Source: Mesorhizobium comanense
Lineage (GTDB): Bacteria > Pseudomonadota > Alphaproteobacteria > Rhizobiales > Rhizobiaceae
Assembly (NCBI RefSeq): GCF_005503535.1
Contig: NZ_SCNN01000002.1
Span: 372,001 to 436,000, forward strand
Direction of reading: 5' to 3'
DNA length: 64,000 bases
The notes under the pieces are model-generated. The model worked only from the letters and a program-made list of their open reading frames with translations, made no database searches and was not told where the DNA came from. Positions 1-11,809 of the stretch are shown here, one piece after another. The position numbers and the translations under genes were made by a program. Numbering within the stretch: position 1 is the stretch's first letter; each line of letters starts with the position of its first letter.

Positions 1-2
1 CA

Positions 3-875
3 CGTTTCGAGGTTGGCGAGGGCACACGCACCGACGTCGCGCAGGCCGACGCATCGCGCGCTTCCGCCGTGGCGTCCCTGAGTGCGGCCCGCGCGCAGGC
101 ACTGGCAAGCGCGGCGACCTATCACCAGGTGGTCGGCGACGAGCCGGGCAAGCTGAAGCCTGCCTCGCCACTGGGCAGGTTGCTGCCGTCCAGCCTCACG
201 GCGGCGATCGAGATCGGTTCGAGGGAACACCCGGCCATTCTGGCCACCCAGCATCTCGTCGACGCGGCGGCGTTTTCGGTGAAGTCGTCCGAGGGCGCGT
301 TGCTGCCGCAGCTTTCGGCGTCGGCCGGCATTTCGGAAAACTACCGCAACGCCATTCCCGATGTTTCCGGCTCCAACGGCAACTCCACCTCGGCCAATAT
401 CGGCGCGACGCTGACCATTCCGATCTATTCGGGCGGCAGGACCTCGGCTGTCGTGCGTCAGAACAAGGAATCGCTCGGCCAGGCCCGCATCCAGGTCGAT
501 GTCAGCCGCGACCAGGTGCGTCAGGCCGTCGCCACGGCATGGTCGCAATACACCGCCGCGCAGCAGAGTGTCTCCGCCAACAAGCAGGTGATCGACGCCG
601 CGCAACTGGCGCTGAACGGCGTCATCGAGGAGCGCAATGTCGGCCAGCGCACGACGCTGGACGTGCTCAACGCACAGGCCACCGTGATCACCGCCAAGAT
701 CAACTACGCCAACTCCGAACACGATGTGGTCGTGGCGAGCTATGCCATCCTGTCGGCGGTCGGCCGGCTGTCGGTCGACCGGCTCGACTTGCAGGTGACC
801 AAGTACAAGCCCGAGGAACACTACAACGCCGTCAAGGACAAGTGGATCGGGCTGCGCACGCCGGACGGCCGCTAA
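3..875 (+). CDS. tolC: TolC-family outer-membrane efflux channel, C-terminal part (5' end outside window)
   Basis: The reading frame is open from base 3, so the gene begins before the window. TolC-family proteins form trimeric outer-membrane channels that join inner-membrane exporters, either type I secretion or RND and MFS pumps. The visible part starts inside one repeat with an FEVGEGTRTDVAQA motif. A second copy of the same motif, ERNVGQRTTLDVLNAQ, lies near 631-680; this pair marks the two structural repeats of the family. The end is polar and followed at once by a strong terminator. The partner pump cannot be identified here. Family assignment is firm; the symbol is by family only. Confidence 0.88.
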   Translation, partial: RFEVGEGTRTDVAQADASRASAVASLSAARAQALASAATYHQVVGDEPGKLKPASPLGRLLPSSLTAAIEIGSREHPAILATQHLVDAAAFSVKSSEGALLPQLSASAGISENYRNAIPDVSGSNGNSTSANIGATLTIPIYSGGRTSAVVRQNKESLGQARIQVDVSRDQVRQAVATAWSQYTAAQQSVSANKQVIDAAQLALNGVIEERNVGQRTTLDVLNAQATVITAKINYANSEHDVVVASYAILSAVGRLSVDRLDLQVTKYKPEEHYNAVKDKWIGLRTPDGR

Positions 876-899
876 GCGACGTTGGGATTGTGACTTCGC

Positions 900-929
900 G
901 GGACCGGTTCGAAAAGCCGGTCCCGTTTT
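900..929 (+). terminator. Rho-independent terminator after the TolC gene
   Basis: GGGACCGG at 900-907 pairs with CCGGTCCC at 917-924 across a 9-base loop, followed by GTTTT. It lies 24 bases after the TolC stop codon. Confidence 0.8.
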
Positions 930-1079
930 GGTTTCATGCTCTAATCTGTTGAAATCCCACATGTCCCCAGATTGGGGATTCTCGTGCGGCGATCCGTCGG
1001 TTACGCTGTCGCCATGATTCGAATCCGGCTTTCGCCGGAGCGGAAACCCACTGAGGTCACAAGGGCGGCGGATGTGACA

Positions 1080-1916
1080 ATGGCAACGGCAAGCAGCGCG
1101 CAGCGCGAACCTTCCATGGAAGAGATCCTGGCTTCCATACGGAGGATCATCGAAGACAGCGACAACGGCCGCAAGCAGCCCATCGAGGCCGATTCCTTAT
1201 CGCAGGATCTGGAGCCGGCCTCGGGCGAGGCTCCAACCGCCGATGTCGATGCGTTTCGCGCCGATCTGCATGCCGCCCCCGAAGTCAGGAAGCCGGCAGC
1301 GCTTGCCGAGGCCGTGGTGTCGTCACCCGAGCCGATGATCGCGCGCCTGGACGCGTCGCCGCGTCCCGAACCTGCCCCGGTCAAGGCGTCGCTGACGCTT
1401 GCCGAGGTCAGTGCCCGGATTGCCGCCGAGCCGGTGAGCGCAAAGGTCAGCTCCCCTGCGGCTCCGGAAACCGGAGCGACGAGCGATGCGATCATTGCCG
1501 ACTGGCGGCGCGAAATAGCGGCGGTAGGGGAGCAGGCCAAGGCGATACCGGACAGGAGCATCCGCAAGCCGGTTGCCGAGCCAGAGGCGCGGCCGAGCGA
1601 CCCGGTGGCGGAGCCCGTCTTCGAGCGGACGTTTTCAATCGGCGCTCAAGGCGACGCCGCCGAGGCGCGCGCCGCGGCAGCCGAAACACTGGCGGCCCGT
1701 CCCGCGATCGTTTCCGAGCATACGGGCCGGCAAGTCGCGGCGGCTTTTGGCGAACTGTCCGACGCCGTGGCCAGCCGCGGCAAGAAGACATTCGACGAGA
1801 TGGCCGAGGAAATGCTGCGGCCGATGCTGCAGGACTGGCTGGACAACAATCTGCCGACGCTGGTCGAACGGCTGGTGCGCGAGGAAATCGAGCGCGTGGC
1901 ACGCGGTGCGCAGTGA
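1080..1916 (+). CDS. popZ: PopZ polar organizing protein (DUF2497)
   Basis: PopZ self-assembles at cell poles and anchors the chromosome origin through ParB, besides recruiting polar proteins. The N-terminus carries SMEEILASIRRIIEDS, the typical first helix. A long acidic, proline- and alanine-rich linker follows (about residues 30-200). The last 70 residues hold the conserved oligomerisation region ending LPTLVERLVREEIERVA. The ATG at 1080 was chosen over the upstream TTG at 972 because conservation begins at MATASS. Rhizobial PopZ proteins are longer than the 177-residue Caulobacter protein, as here (278 residues). The neighbouring valS matches the Caulobacter order. Confidence 0.88.
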   Translation: MATASSAQREPSMEEILASIRRIIEDSDNGRKQPIEADSLSQDLEPASGEAPTADVDAFRADLHAAPEVRKPAALAEAVVSSPEPMIARLDASPRPEPAPVKASLTLAEVSARIAAEPVSAKVSSPAAPETGATSDAIIADWRREIAAVGEQAKAIPDRSIRKPVAEPEARPSDPVAEPVFERTFSIGAQGDAAEARAAAAETLAARPAIVSEHTGRQVAAAFGELSDAVASRGKKTFDEMAEEMLRPMLQDWLDNNLPTLVERLVREEIERVARGAQ

Positions 1917-1941
1917 TTAAGTCGAACTGACGAACTTGAGC

Positions 1942-1971
1942 GCGCCGCCTTCGGGCGGCGCTGTCGTTTTT
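1942..1971 (+). terminator. Rho-independent terminator after popZ
   Basis: GCGCCGCC at 1942-1949 and GGCGGCGC at 1954-1961 form a perfect 8-bp stem with a TTCG tetraloop, followed by TGTCGTTTTT. It separates popZ from valS. Confidence 0.85.
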
Positions 1972-2204
1972 GAGCGCCGTTTCCGGATCTGGCTGCTGCG
2001 CAGCGCTCATGGCCTGCCATCGAACGCCCGGGGCCGGATCTTACGCCCAGTCCGGGAGCGGCCTTTCCACGTCCTTCCGTTGAAATGAGCAAGGCCGCGC
2101 CTATCTGCTTGTGATGGTGCGGGCAGCCCCTGCGGTTGACTTGGCCAAGGCCTTCCGGTTTACAGCAAACCAGCAAAAATCCCGACAGCGCGGACCATTT
2201 TCCC

Positions 2205-4988
<2,784 letters not shown>

Positions 4989-5067
4989 AGGGTGGATTCG
5001 CCTGCGCGTGGGAGCGGATTTCCCATGCGTCACGTGCCTCCGAAAGAGGCATTCCGCTGCGTTAATG

Positions 5068-5083
5068 TTGACGTAAACGGAAA
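5068..5083 (+). promoter_or_regulatory. TTGACGTAAACG element upstream of the first fadL gene
   Basis: The sequence TTGACGTAAACGGAAA lies in the 359-bp gap between valS and the first FadL-type gene. The same 15 bases occur at 6826 before the second fadL gene, and a more symmetrical form is at 36406. It resembles, from memory, operators of LiuR-type MerR regulators of fatty-acid and branched-chain amino-acid catabolism. The rest of the gap holds an ATTGTTGCCATAATGT stretch at 5093-5108 that is shared with the second gene, and no convincing gene. Confidence 0.5.
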
Positions 5084-5258
5084 CTTTTAGCCCCATTGTT
5101 GCCATAATGTAACAATGGGGCCAAGGGGCGCCAAAACCGGCTGTTTTTGAGCCATTTGGGCCGATTTTTCTACATTTTTGCAGCCGATGCCCGCTCGGCA
5201 AGCCATTTTCCGCCTATCAGGCGCGTCCCGTATTTTGTCGAAAATACGTTTGGCGAAC

Positions 5259-5273
5259 ATGTACATGTACGCC
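5259..5273 (+). promoter_or_regulatory. Conserved ATGTACATGTACGCC element, fadL copy 1
   Basis: ATGTACATGTACGCC contains the 10-bp palindrome GTACATGTAC. It lies 89 bases before the start codon. The identical 15 bases lie 92 bases before the second fadL gene, in flanks that are otherwise strongly diverged, so the element is probably functional. The shared downstream words CGTTGTTGC and GAATTGG follow it in both copies. Confidence 0.4.
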
Positions 5274-5347
5274 CCATGAATTCGTTGTTGCACCGTTAAC
5301 CTGAATTGGTTCTAGCTTGATGCACTGATTACTCGGGGAGGACATCC

Positions 5348-6637
5348 ATGGACAATTTGCGTCTGAAAGCGCTGCTGGGGGCAGGGTGCTTTTCGCTGGC
5401 TTTGATGGGCTCGGCGCACGCCGGCGGTTTTTCGCGTGGCACGGCCGACACCGACATTCTTTTCGAAGACGGCAATTTCAACATGCGTACCAGCGTGACG
5501 TATGTTTCGCCGCATCGTGAATTCACAAAGAATCCAAATCCAGCTCTCGTAGGGACAGAATACACCGACGCCTATGTTATTCCGTCCTTCGCGATGAAGT
5601 TCAACCTGACCGACAATTTCCGCTGCGCGGGGACGATGGTCGACAACAATGGCGGTTCGACGACCTACGATTTTCCTAAGCTCAGCGGCAAACTTGCCGA
5701 GGACTTTACGACAAACGAAAAGGCGTTGACCTGCGGCGTCAGGTTCAATCTTGGACGCGGTAATGTTTGGCTGTTGGGTGGCGGCTTCGTCGAAAATCTC
5801 GACTACAATCGCATAAACGCGCTTGGCGTCCTTCCGCCGAACAATATTGCATTGCCGAATGCGAACCTGGACTTGTCCGGACGGGACTTTGGATATCGCC
5901 TCGGAGTGGCGTACGATATTCCGGAGATAGCTTTCCGCGCCCAGCTGATGTACCGGTCTGGAACCAGCTATGGCGCAGACGGTAGCCTCACGGTGCCGAC
6001 AGCGGCTTTGCTGGGAGCGCAGGCTAAGCAACTCCAGGCGGCTGCCATTGCTGCGTACGGAAACAATGATCCCGTGCTCGGCGCCGCGCTGGCCCAGCAA
6101 GCAACAGCGGCGCTAACGCAGGCCAATATTGCCGCGGCCAATGGCTTGGAAACCACGGCGCCCGCCACCGGTACAGGCAATCTGCCGCAGAGTGTCGAAA
6201 TGAAACTTCAGTCTGGCATCGCGCCCGGCTGGCTGGCTTTCGGTTCGGCCAAGTGGACGGATTGGAGTGTTCAGAAAGCACTCATCGTAAATTCGCCCAT
6301 TACCAACACGGTCGACACGTATAATTGGAAGGATGGCTGGACCATCACGGGCGGCGTAGGGCATGCCTTCACGGACCGGCTGTCCGGTCTCGTGAGCCTG
6401 ACGTGGGATCAGGGTGTTGGAACGGGTTGGGATCTCACCAGCGACACCTATACGCTGGGCGTTGGTGGCTCATACAAGGACGGCATTGGCGGCGAGTTGC
6501 GGGGTGGCGTCGGGCTAACCTATCTGACCTCCGCAGCCGAGACCCAATATGCTGAAATCCCGGGAGTGTCTGGCAATCAGGCAGTGAAGGCAGGCTATGC
6601 GGTGGCCGTAAACCTGGGTTACGCGATCAAGTGGTAA
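5348..6637 (+). CDS. OmpP1/FadL/TodX-family outer-membrane transporter, copy 1
   Basis: FadL-type proteins are 14-stranded beta-barrels that pass long-chain fatty acids or other hydrophobic molecules through the outer membrane. A signal peptide covers residues 1 to about 26 and ends GSAHA, before mature GGFSRGTAD. Family landmarks include VEMKLQSGIAPGWLAFGS in the middle and alternating strands to a terminal LGYAIKW. An alanine- and glutamine-rich insert of about 55 residues (roughly residues 215-275) is absent from the next gene. A strong ribosome site (GGGGAGGA) precedes the ATG. It is paralogous to the gene at 7109, with near-identical signal peptides and promoter elements. The substrate is unknown. 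Confidence 0.88.
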   Translation: MDNLRLKALLGAGCFSLALMGSAHAGGFSRGTADTDILFEDGNFNMRTSVTYVSPHREFTKNPNPALVGTEYTDAYVIPSFAMKFNLTDNFRCAGTMVDNNGGSTTYDFPKLSGKLAEDFTTNEKALTCGVRFNLGRGNVWLLGGGFVENLDYNRINALGVLPPNNIALPNANLDLSGRDFGYRLGVAYDIPEIAFRAQLMYRSGTSYGADGSLTVPTAALLGAQAKQLQAAAIAAYGNNDPVLGAALAQQATAALTQANIAAANGLETTAPATGTGNLPQSVEMKLQSGIAPGWLAFGSAKWTDWSVQKALIVNSPITNTVDTYNWKDGWTITGGVGHAFTDRLSGLVSLTWDQGVGTGWDLTSDTYTLGVGGSYKDGIGGELRGGVGLTYLTSAAETQYAEIPGVSGNQAVKAGYAVAVNLGYAIKW

Positions 6638-6721
6638 GCCCGCGGTCGGAAACCGGCCGATGAAATGAGCTCTTGAAAGCGACCTTCTGGGTTCAAAAGG
6701 GCAGGGTTTGTGAGCAGTTTG

Positions 6722-6748
6722 AAGGCCGGGCGGTGCTCGGCCTTTTTT
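6722..6748 (+). terminator. Rho-independent terminator after fadL copy 1
   Basis: AAGGCCG (6722-6728) pairs with CGGCCTT (6738-6744), and T residues run to 6748. It makes the two fadL genes separate transcription units. Beyond it, the 471-bp gap holds only the regulatory elements of the second gene. Confidence 0.8.
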
Positions 6749-6825
6749 GCGAGATACCCGCTCATCCCACAGCTTGAAGATACAAGCGCCTCGTTCGCAT
6801 ATTAGCTCGTGCGCAGATATTGCCG

Positions 6826-6841
6826 TTGACGTAAACGGAAG
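6826..6841 (+). promoter_or_regulatory. TTGACGTAAACG element upstream of the second fadL gene
   Basis: TTGACGTAAACGGAAG matches the element at 5068 in its first 15 bases. It is followed, as in copy 1, by ATTGTTGCCATAATGT about 13 bases on. The retained block suggests one regulator acting on both fadL genes. Confidence 0.5.
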
Positions 6842-7016
6842 TTTGTGGCCGATTGTTGCCATAATGTGACATCGGGCCGTTTGACCCGCAGATTGCCGCT
6901 TTTTGTGAAGGCCCGGCAGCATTTTCCTGTTTTCCCCGGCGAGCCGCACGCAAAAACGGCGGTTTTCGGCATGCCGGTGCCGCCAAGTGTCGCCAGGCGG
7001 AACTCATCCGTAAAAT

Positions 7017-7031
7017 ATGTACATGTACGCC
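7017..7031 (+). promoter_or_regulatory. Conserved ATGTACATGTACGCC element, fadL copy 2
   Basis: Identical over 15 bases to the element at 5259 and at nearly the same distance from the start codon (92 versus 89 bases). Confidence 0.4.
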
Positions 7032-7108
7032 TCTTGAAAACGTTGTTGCGTAACCCATGCGAATTGGCTCTTGCTTGGGTTGTACTCGTTTCTTTGGGGA
7101 GGAGACTC

Positions 7109-8329
7109 ATGAACTACCCGCGTTTGAAGGCACTGCTGGGGGCAGGATGCTTTTCCCTGGCTTTGATCGGGACCGCGACGAATGCGGCCTACGCCGGTGG
7201 TTTGGAGCGGGGCGGTTATGACATCGATCTCCTGTTTGACCCTGCGCCGTTCGCCTCGGACGTGGGGGCGACCTATGTCATGCCGCAACGCGACCTCAAG
7301 AACGCGGTGGACACATCGGGCGGCGGCCTGACGGGCAAGAGCACCGCCCGTAACACCGAGGGCTACTGGGTGCCTTATGTCGGCGTGAAGGCGGAGGTGG
7401 TGAAGGGGGTCGACTGCATGTTCGACTACTCGCAGCCCTGGGGCGCTAGTTCCAATCCCGGCATCTGGAACGGCTCCTACTCCAACATCAACACCCAGAT
7501 CAAAAGCAACAACTATGCCGGAACCTGCTCCTACAAGATGGATGCCGGCAAAGGTCAGTTGCGCTTCATCGGCGGTGTTTTCTATCAGGAGGTCTATGGC
7601 TTCAAGGAGAGCTATGCGGACCCCGGCTTGGGCACGACGATCGGCCGTGTGGATCTACGCGGCAGCGGCTGGGGCTGGCGCGCCGGCATTGCCTACGAAA
7701 TCCCCGATATCGCGCTGCGCGCCAGCCTTGTCTACAATTCGCAGGTGAAACTCGACAACATCGCGGGCACGCTGAATACCGGCGGCAGCGTGAGCGACAT
7801 ATACACCCCCGCGCAGTCCATGCCGGATTCGTTAGAGTTGAAATTGCAATCGGGCATCTCTCCCGGCTGGCTTGCCTTTGGTTCGGTGAAGTGGGTGAAC
7901 TGGAGCGTGCTGCAAAGTCTTCCGGTCTGCTCGCCGGAGACCAAGGCTCTCGGGTGTACGACGGTCTCCCCATTTCCAGTCAGGTTGACCTCGCTCGACC
8001 TGATGTACCGCGACGGCTGGACGATTACCGGCGGCATTGGCCACCAGTTCAACGAGCAGTGGAGCGGCGCGGCCCAGATTTCATGGGATCGTGGCACCTC
8101 GCATGGCTATGGCGATCAGACCGATACCTGGACGCTTGGCGGCGGCGTTGCCTACACGCCGACGCCCAACATCGAACTGCGCCTGGCTGGTGCCATTGGT
8201 GTTCTGACCAGCGGCCACTCCGGTACGCTGACCGACGCGAATGGCTATACCGCCGGCACAGAAGTCAGCTACGACTTCGGTAACGATCTGGTCACGGCGA
8301 TCTCCGGTGGCGTCAAGATCAAGTTCTAA
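7109..8329 (+). CDS. OmpP1/FadL/TodX-family outer-membrane transporter, copy 2
   Basis: Second FadL-type beta-barrel, 406 residues. The signal peptide shares LKALLGAGCFSLAL with the upstream copy and ends ATNAAYA before GGLERGGYD. Shared landmarks are LELKLQSGISPGWLAFGS and a DGWTITGGIGHQF strand. The ATG at 7109 is preceded by a very strong GGGGAGGAG ribosome site six bases upstream. The open frame reaches back to 6845 but that part is the promoter region. It lacks the alanine-rich insert of copy 1. A tandem duplication with diverged barrels suggests different hydrophobic substrates under common control. Confidence 0.88.
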   Translation: MNYPRLKALLGAGCFSLALIGTATNAAYAGGLERGGYDIDLLFDPAPFASDVGATYVMPQRDLKNAVDTSGGGLTGKSTARNTEGYWVPYVGVKAEVVKGVDCMFDYSQPWGASSNPGIWNGSYSNINTQIKSNNYAGTCSYKMDAGKGQLRFIGGVFYQEVYGFKESYADPGLGTTIGRVDLRGSGWGWRAGIAYEIPDIALRASLVYNSQVKLDNIAGTLNTGGSVSDIYTPAQSMPDSLELKLQSGISPGWLAFGSVKWVNWSVLQSLPVCSPETKALGCTTVSPFPVRLTSLDLMYRDGWTITGGIGHQFNEQWSGAAQISWDRGTSHGYGDQTDTWTLGGGVAYTPTPNIELRLAGAIGVLTSGHSGTLTDANGYTAGTEVSYDFGNDLVTAISGGVKIKF

Positions 8330-8346
8330 TCCATTGAAAGTTTTAC

Positions 8347-8376
8347 AAAAAGGCCGAGCATTGCTCGGCCTTTTTT
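8347..8376 (+). terminator. Rho-independent terminator after fadL copy 2
   Basis: AAAAAGGCCGAGC and GCTCGGCCTTTTTT form a long stem with a three-base ATT loop. The A-tract and T-tract make it work in both directions in principle. Confidence 0.9.
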
Positions 8377-8618
8377 GTTACTCGGAAATTACCCGTGCCT
8401 CGAGCATCCAAGCGGCGTTGCATATTAGCCGCACTGCGGTCGCCTCATGCAATTGTGACGTTTCGGCAACACTTTCTGAACAACCCCTGCGCTAAAAGTC
8501 AGGCCAAGGAAATTGCCCATTTCCCGCCATAAACCCGGCGCACCTCGAAATCGTCTCGGGACACGCGCCAAAAGGCTCGGCGATGGGACAGGCCGCGCCG
8601 CCCGCGGCAAGGAAGAGA

Positions 8619-10343
8619 ATGGACGCCAAGGTCATTTCAAAGGCTAAGCTCCCTAGCCGCTATGTGACTGTCGGGCCGGCGCGCGCGCCGCACCGCTCTT
8701 ATCTCTATGCCATGGGCCTGTCGGCCGCGGAGATCGCACAGCCGCTGGTCGGTGTGGCCTCCTGCTGGAACGAAGCTGCGCCCTGCAACATCTCGCTGAT
8801 GCGCCAGGCCCAAGTGGTCAAGAAGGGGGTTGCCGCCGCCAACGGCACGCCGCGCGAATTCTGCACCATCACCGTCACCGACGGCATCGCCATGGGCCAC
8901 CAGGGCATGAAGTCGTCGCTGGTGTCGCGCGAGGTCATCGCCGATTCGGTCGAGCTCACCATGCGCGGCCATTGCTACGACGCGCTGGTCGGCCTCGCCG
9001 GCTGCGACAAGTCCTTGCCCGGCATGATGATGGCCATGGTGCGCCTCAACGTGCCGTCGATCTTCATCTATGGCGGATCGATCCTGCCCGGCAGCTATCG
9101 CGGCCGCCAGATTACCGTGCAGGACGTGTTCGAGGCGGTCGGCCAGCACTCGGTCGGCACGATCGGTGATTCCGAACTGCTCGAAATCGAGCAGGCGGCC
9201 TGTCCGTCCGCCGGTTCCTGTGGCGCCCAGTTCACCGCCAACACGATGGCGACTGTCGCCGAGGCGATCGGCCTGGCGCTGCCCTATTCCTGCGGCGCGC
9301 CGGCGCCTTACGAGATGCGCGACCGTTTCAATTTCGCCTCGGGCGAAAAGGTGATGGAGCTGATCGCCAAAAACATCCGGCCACGCGACATCGTCACACT
9401 GAAGGCGCTGGAAAATGCAGCGACCGTGGTCTCGGCCACCGGCGGCTCGACCAACGCGGCGCTCCACCTGCCGGCGATCGCGCACGAGGCGGGCATCAAG
9501 TTCGACCTGTTCGACGTTGCCCGCATTTTCGAGAAGACGCCTTATATCGCCGACCTCAAGCCGGGCGGCAAATATGTCGCCAAGGACATGTTCGAAGCCG
9601 GCGGCATTCCGCTCTTGATGAAGACCTTGCTCGACCACGGTTATCTGCATGGCGATTGCCTGACGGTGACTGGCCGTACTTTGGCCGAAAACATGGAGCA
9701 TGTTTCCTGGAATGAGCATCAGGATGTGGTCCGCCCGGCCAACAGACCAATTACCCAAACCGGCGGTGTCGTGGGCTTGAAGGGAAACCTTGCCCCCGAA
9801 GGCGCGATCGTGAAGGTCGCGGGCATGGCGGAACTGAAGTTCTCCGGTCCGGCACGCTGCTTCGATTCGGAAGAAGAATGTTTCGAGGCGGTGACGAACC
9901 GCGCCTACCGGGAAGGCGAGGTTCTCGTCATCCGCTATGAAGGCCCGCGCGGCGGCCCGGGCATGCGCGAGATGCTGTCGACGACAGCGGCCCTTTACGG
10001 CCAGGGCATGGGCGGCAAGGTGGCACTGATCACCGACGGCCGCTTCTCGGGCGCGACGCGCGGCTTCTGCATCGGCCATGTCGGGCCGGAGGCGGCGGTG
10101 GGTGGTCCGATCGGCCTTGTCAGGGATGGCGACGTGATCTCGATCGACGCCGTGAACGGCACCATCGACGTGGCGTTGAGCGAGGCGGAACTGGCGGCAA
10201 GGGCCAAGACATGGAAGGCGCGCAAGACCGACTATCAGTCGGGCGCGATTTGGAAATATGCACAGACGGTTGGGTCCGCCCGCGACGGCGCGGTCACCCA
10301 TCCGGGCGGTGCGAAAGAAACACACTGTTATGCGGACATCTGA
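8619..10343 (+). CDS. ilvD: Dihydroxy-acid dehydratase (IlvD/Edd family)
   Basis: IlvD dehydrates 2,3-dihydroxy acids to 2-keto acids in isoleucine and valine synthesis, using an Fe-S cluster and Mg. The three expected cluster cysteines are visible in APCN, GCDKS and [16 protein letters not shown]. Its 574 residues place it in the short IlvD branch, where [2Fe-2S] clusters are usual. Sugar-acid dehydratases are close relatives, but the overall sequence reads as a true IlvD. ATG 8619 has AGGAAGAG directly upstream; an in-frame ATG at 8583 is the alternative. The 3' end overlaps exoR by 14 bases. Confidence 0.9.
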   Translation: MDAKVISKAKLPSRYVTVGPARAPHRSYLYAMGLSAAEIAQPLVGVASCWNEAAPCNISLMRQAQVVKKGVAAANGTPREFCTITVTDGIAMGHQGMKSSLVSREVIADSVELTMRGHCYDALVGLAGCDKSLPGMMMAMVRLNVPSIFIYGGSILPGSYRGRQITVQDVFEAVGQHSVGTIGDSELLEIEQAACPSAGSCGAQFTANTMATVAEAIGLALPYSCGAPAPYEMRDRFNFASGEKVMELIAKNIRPRDIVTLKALENAATVVSATGGSTNAALHLPAIAHEAGIKFDLFDVARIFEKTPYIADLKPGGKYVAKDMFEAGGIPLLMKTLLDHGYLHGDCLTVTGRTLAENMEHVSWNEHQDVVRPANRPITQTGGVVGLKGNLAPEGAIVKVAGMAELKFSGPARCFDSEEECFEAVTNRAYREGEVLVIRYEGPRGGPGMREMLSTTAALYGQGMGGKVALITDGRFSGATRGFCIGHVGPEAAVGGPIGLVRDGDVISIDAVNGTIDVALSEAELAARAKTWKARKTDYQSGAIWKYAQTVGSARDGAVTHPGGAKETHCYADI

Positions 10344-11163
10344 GTTGTTGAAGAGGTCATCTGTCCTGTCGGCACTGGTCGCTGTCGCGATCTTTGGCGC
10401 CGTGGGCCAGGCCATGGCCTTCGACGACAAGGTGTTCGACGACAAGACCGGCGGCGTGAAGCCGCAGTCGAGTCCCTGGGCAGTGTTCCAGTTCGGCTTC
10501 TCCGCCTACAAGAGCGGCCACAAGGAACAGGCCGCCGAGGCCTACAAATACGCCGCCGAAAACGGCCAGATCGGCGCGACCTGGAAGCTTGCCCGCATGT
10601 ATGCCGAGGGCGACGGGGTGGCGCGGGACGACTATGAGGCGTTCAAGTTCTTCTCCGAGATCGTCGATCAGGACGTGGAGCCCGGCTCGCCCGAGGAAAG
10701 CTATGTCTCAGACGCGCTGGTGGCGCTCGGCGATTATCTGCGCACCGGCATTCCCGGCAGCCCGGTTACCGAGAACGAGGTGGCGGCGCAGGAATACTAC
10801 ATGCGCGCCGCCGCCAACTACCGCAACCCGAACGCCCAGTTCGAGATGGGACAGATGTTCCTCAAGGGCGAGGGCGGCGTGAAGGCCAGCGTCAAGCAGG
10901 CCGGGCGCTGGTTCCAGCTCGCGGCCGAAAAGGGCCATGCCGGCGCGCAGGCGACGCTTGGCCATCTGCTGTTCCAGAGCGGCAAGATCGTGCGCGGCCT
11001 GGCGATGATGACCGCTGCGCTCGAACGTGCCTCACCGGCCGACCAACCCTGGATTCGCGGCATGCAGGAAGAGGCCTTCGCCGCCGCCGGCGAAGCCGAC
11101 CGCCGCACCGCGATCTCGCTGGCGGATGATATCCTGACCAAGGGCAACAACGCGGATCAGTAG
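10330..11163 (+). CDS. exoR: ExoR, periplasmic Sel1-repeat regulator of exopolysaccharide
   Basis: ExoR is a periplasmic repressor that binds the sensor ExoS (ChvG) and so controls ChvI-dependent succinoglycan, motility and acid or host-entry genes in Sinorhizobium and Agrobacterium. A signal peptide ends VGQAMA near residue 31. Sel1-like repeats follow: [39 protein letters not shown] and [18 protein letters not shown], cited here in part. Motifs close to Sinorhizobium ExoR are [20 protein letters not shown] and [11 protein letters not shown]. The ATG lies inside the end of ilvD in another frame, so the two are probably co-transcribed and perhaps translationally coupled. Confidence 0.87.
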   Translation: MRTSELLKRSSVLSALVAVAIFGAVGQAMAFDDKVFDDKTGGVKPQSSPWAVFQFGFSAYKSGHKEQAAEAYKYAAENGQIGATWKLARMYAEGDGVARDDYEAFKFFSEIVDQDVEPGSPEESYVSDALVALGDYLRTGIPGSPVTENEVAAQEYYMRAAANYRNPNAQFEMGQMFLKGEGGVKASVKQAGRWFQLAAEKGHAGAQATLGHLLFQSGKIVRGLAMMTAALERASPADQPWIRGMQEEAFAAAGEADRRTAISLADDILTKGNNADQ

Positions 11164-11313
11164 CGTGGCGGGAAGGCTGGGTCTTCCGGCTGTCATCGCC
11201 CGCTTCAAACTGGTGAAGGTTTCGCGGCATCCGCGGATCTGACCAACGCGCGCTTTCCCGCATGCCCCGTTGCCGTTCCGGACACCTCGCGGGTAGATCG
11301 GCCAATCGGAAAA

Positions 11314-11613
11314 TCAGTTCTCGGTCGGCTCGGTCGGCACCATGCTTGGGGCGGGCGTCGAGATCGGCGTCATCTGCAGATGCGGCGCCATCGTATTGCC
11401 GGGGCACTTGTCGCCGACCTTTGTCCAGGATGTGTTGTTGAGCACCATGTCGCAGCGGGCGAGGTGGCTCTGGTCGGCTACCGTCAGGCAGGCGACCTGG
11501 CCGACCTGATAGGATTTTCCGTTGGCCAGGCATTCCTGGTCGGCCAAAGCCGCGGCGGGAGCGGCCATGGCGATGGCCACGCCGATCGGAAAAAGTAGAG
11601 ATTTCGTGGTCAT
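11314..11613 (-). CDS. Small secreted protein of unknown function
   Basis: A 99-residue protein with a clear signal peptide ([20 protein letters not shown], cut near AALA). The mature part has four cysteines (ECLANG, VACL, ARCDM, DKCPG), suggesting two disulfides in the periplasm, and a proline- and threonine-rich tail. The start at 11613 was chosen so the signal peptide begins correctly; an in-frame start at 11631 exists. It is convergent with exoR and divergent from the gene at 11810. No family recognised. Confidence 0.65.
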   Translation of the reverse strand: MTTKSLLFPIGVAIAMAAPAAALADQECLANGKSYQVGQVACLTVADQSHLARCDMVLNNTSWTKVGDKCPGNTMAPHLQMTPISTPAPSMVPTEPTEN

Positions 11614-11809
11614 GGGAACCCCGGCCGCCATGATGATTTTCCATCATGCGCCCGATTGTGGCGATACAAGGTCCGCTACGGACAAGCAGAATGTTGATCG
11701 AGCTGGCCGCAAGATGCAGCCCGTCTTTCGAAATGGCGAGCGCGTGGAAGCCGGCGACAAGGCTGGCGGAGCGAGCGATACTGCGACCCAGCAATGCGTG
11801 GAAGGTTTC

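Noticed and set aside
1010..1045. GATTCGAATCCGGC, similar to a tRNA T-loop
   Set aside because: No acceptor stem, anticodon arm or CCA-proximal pairing can be drawn around it on either strand.
8637..10445. 602-codon frame antisense to ilvD
   Set aside because: Typical high-GC antisense shadow rich in His, Arg and Ala; ilvD on the other strand has all family motifs.
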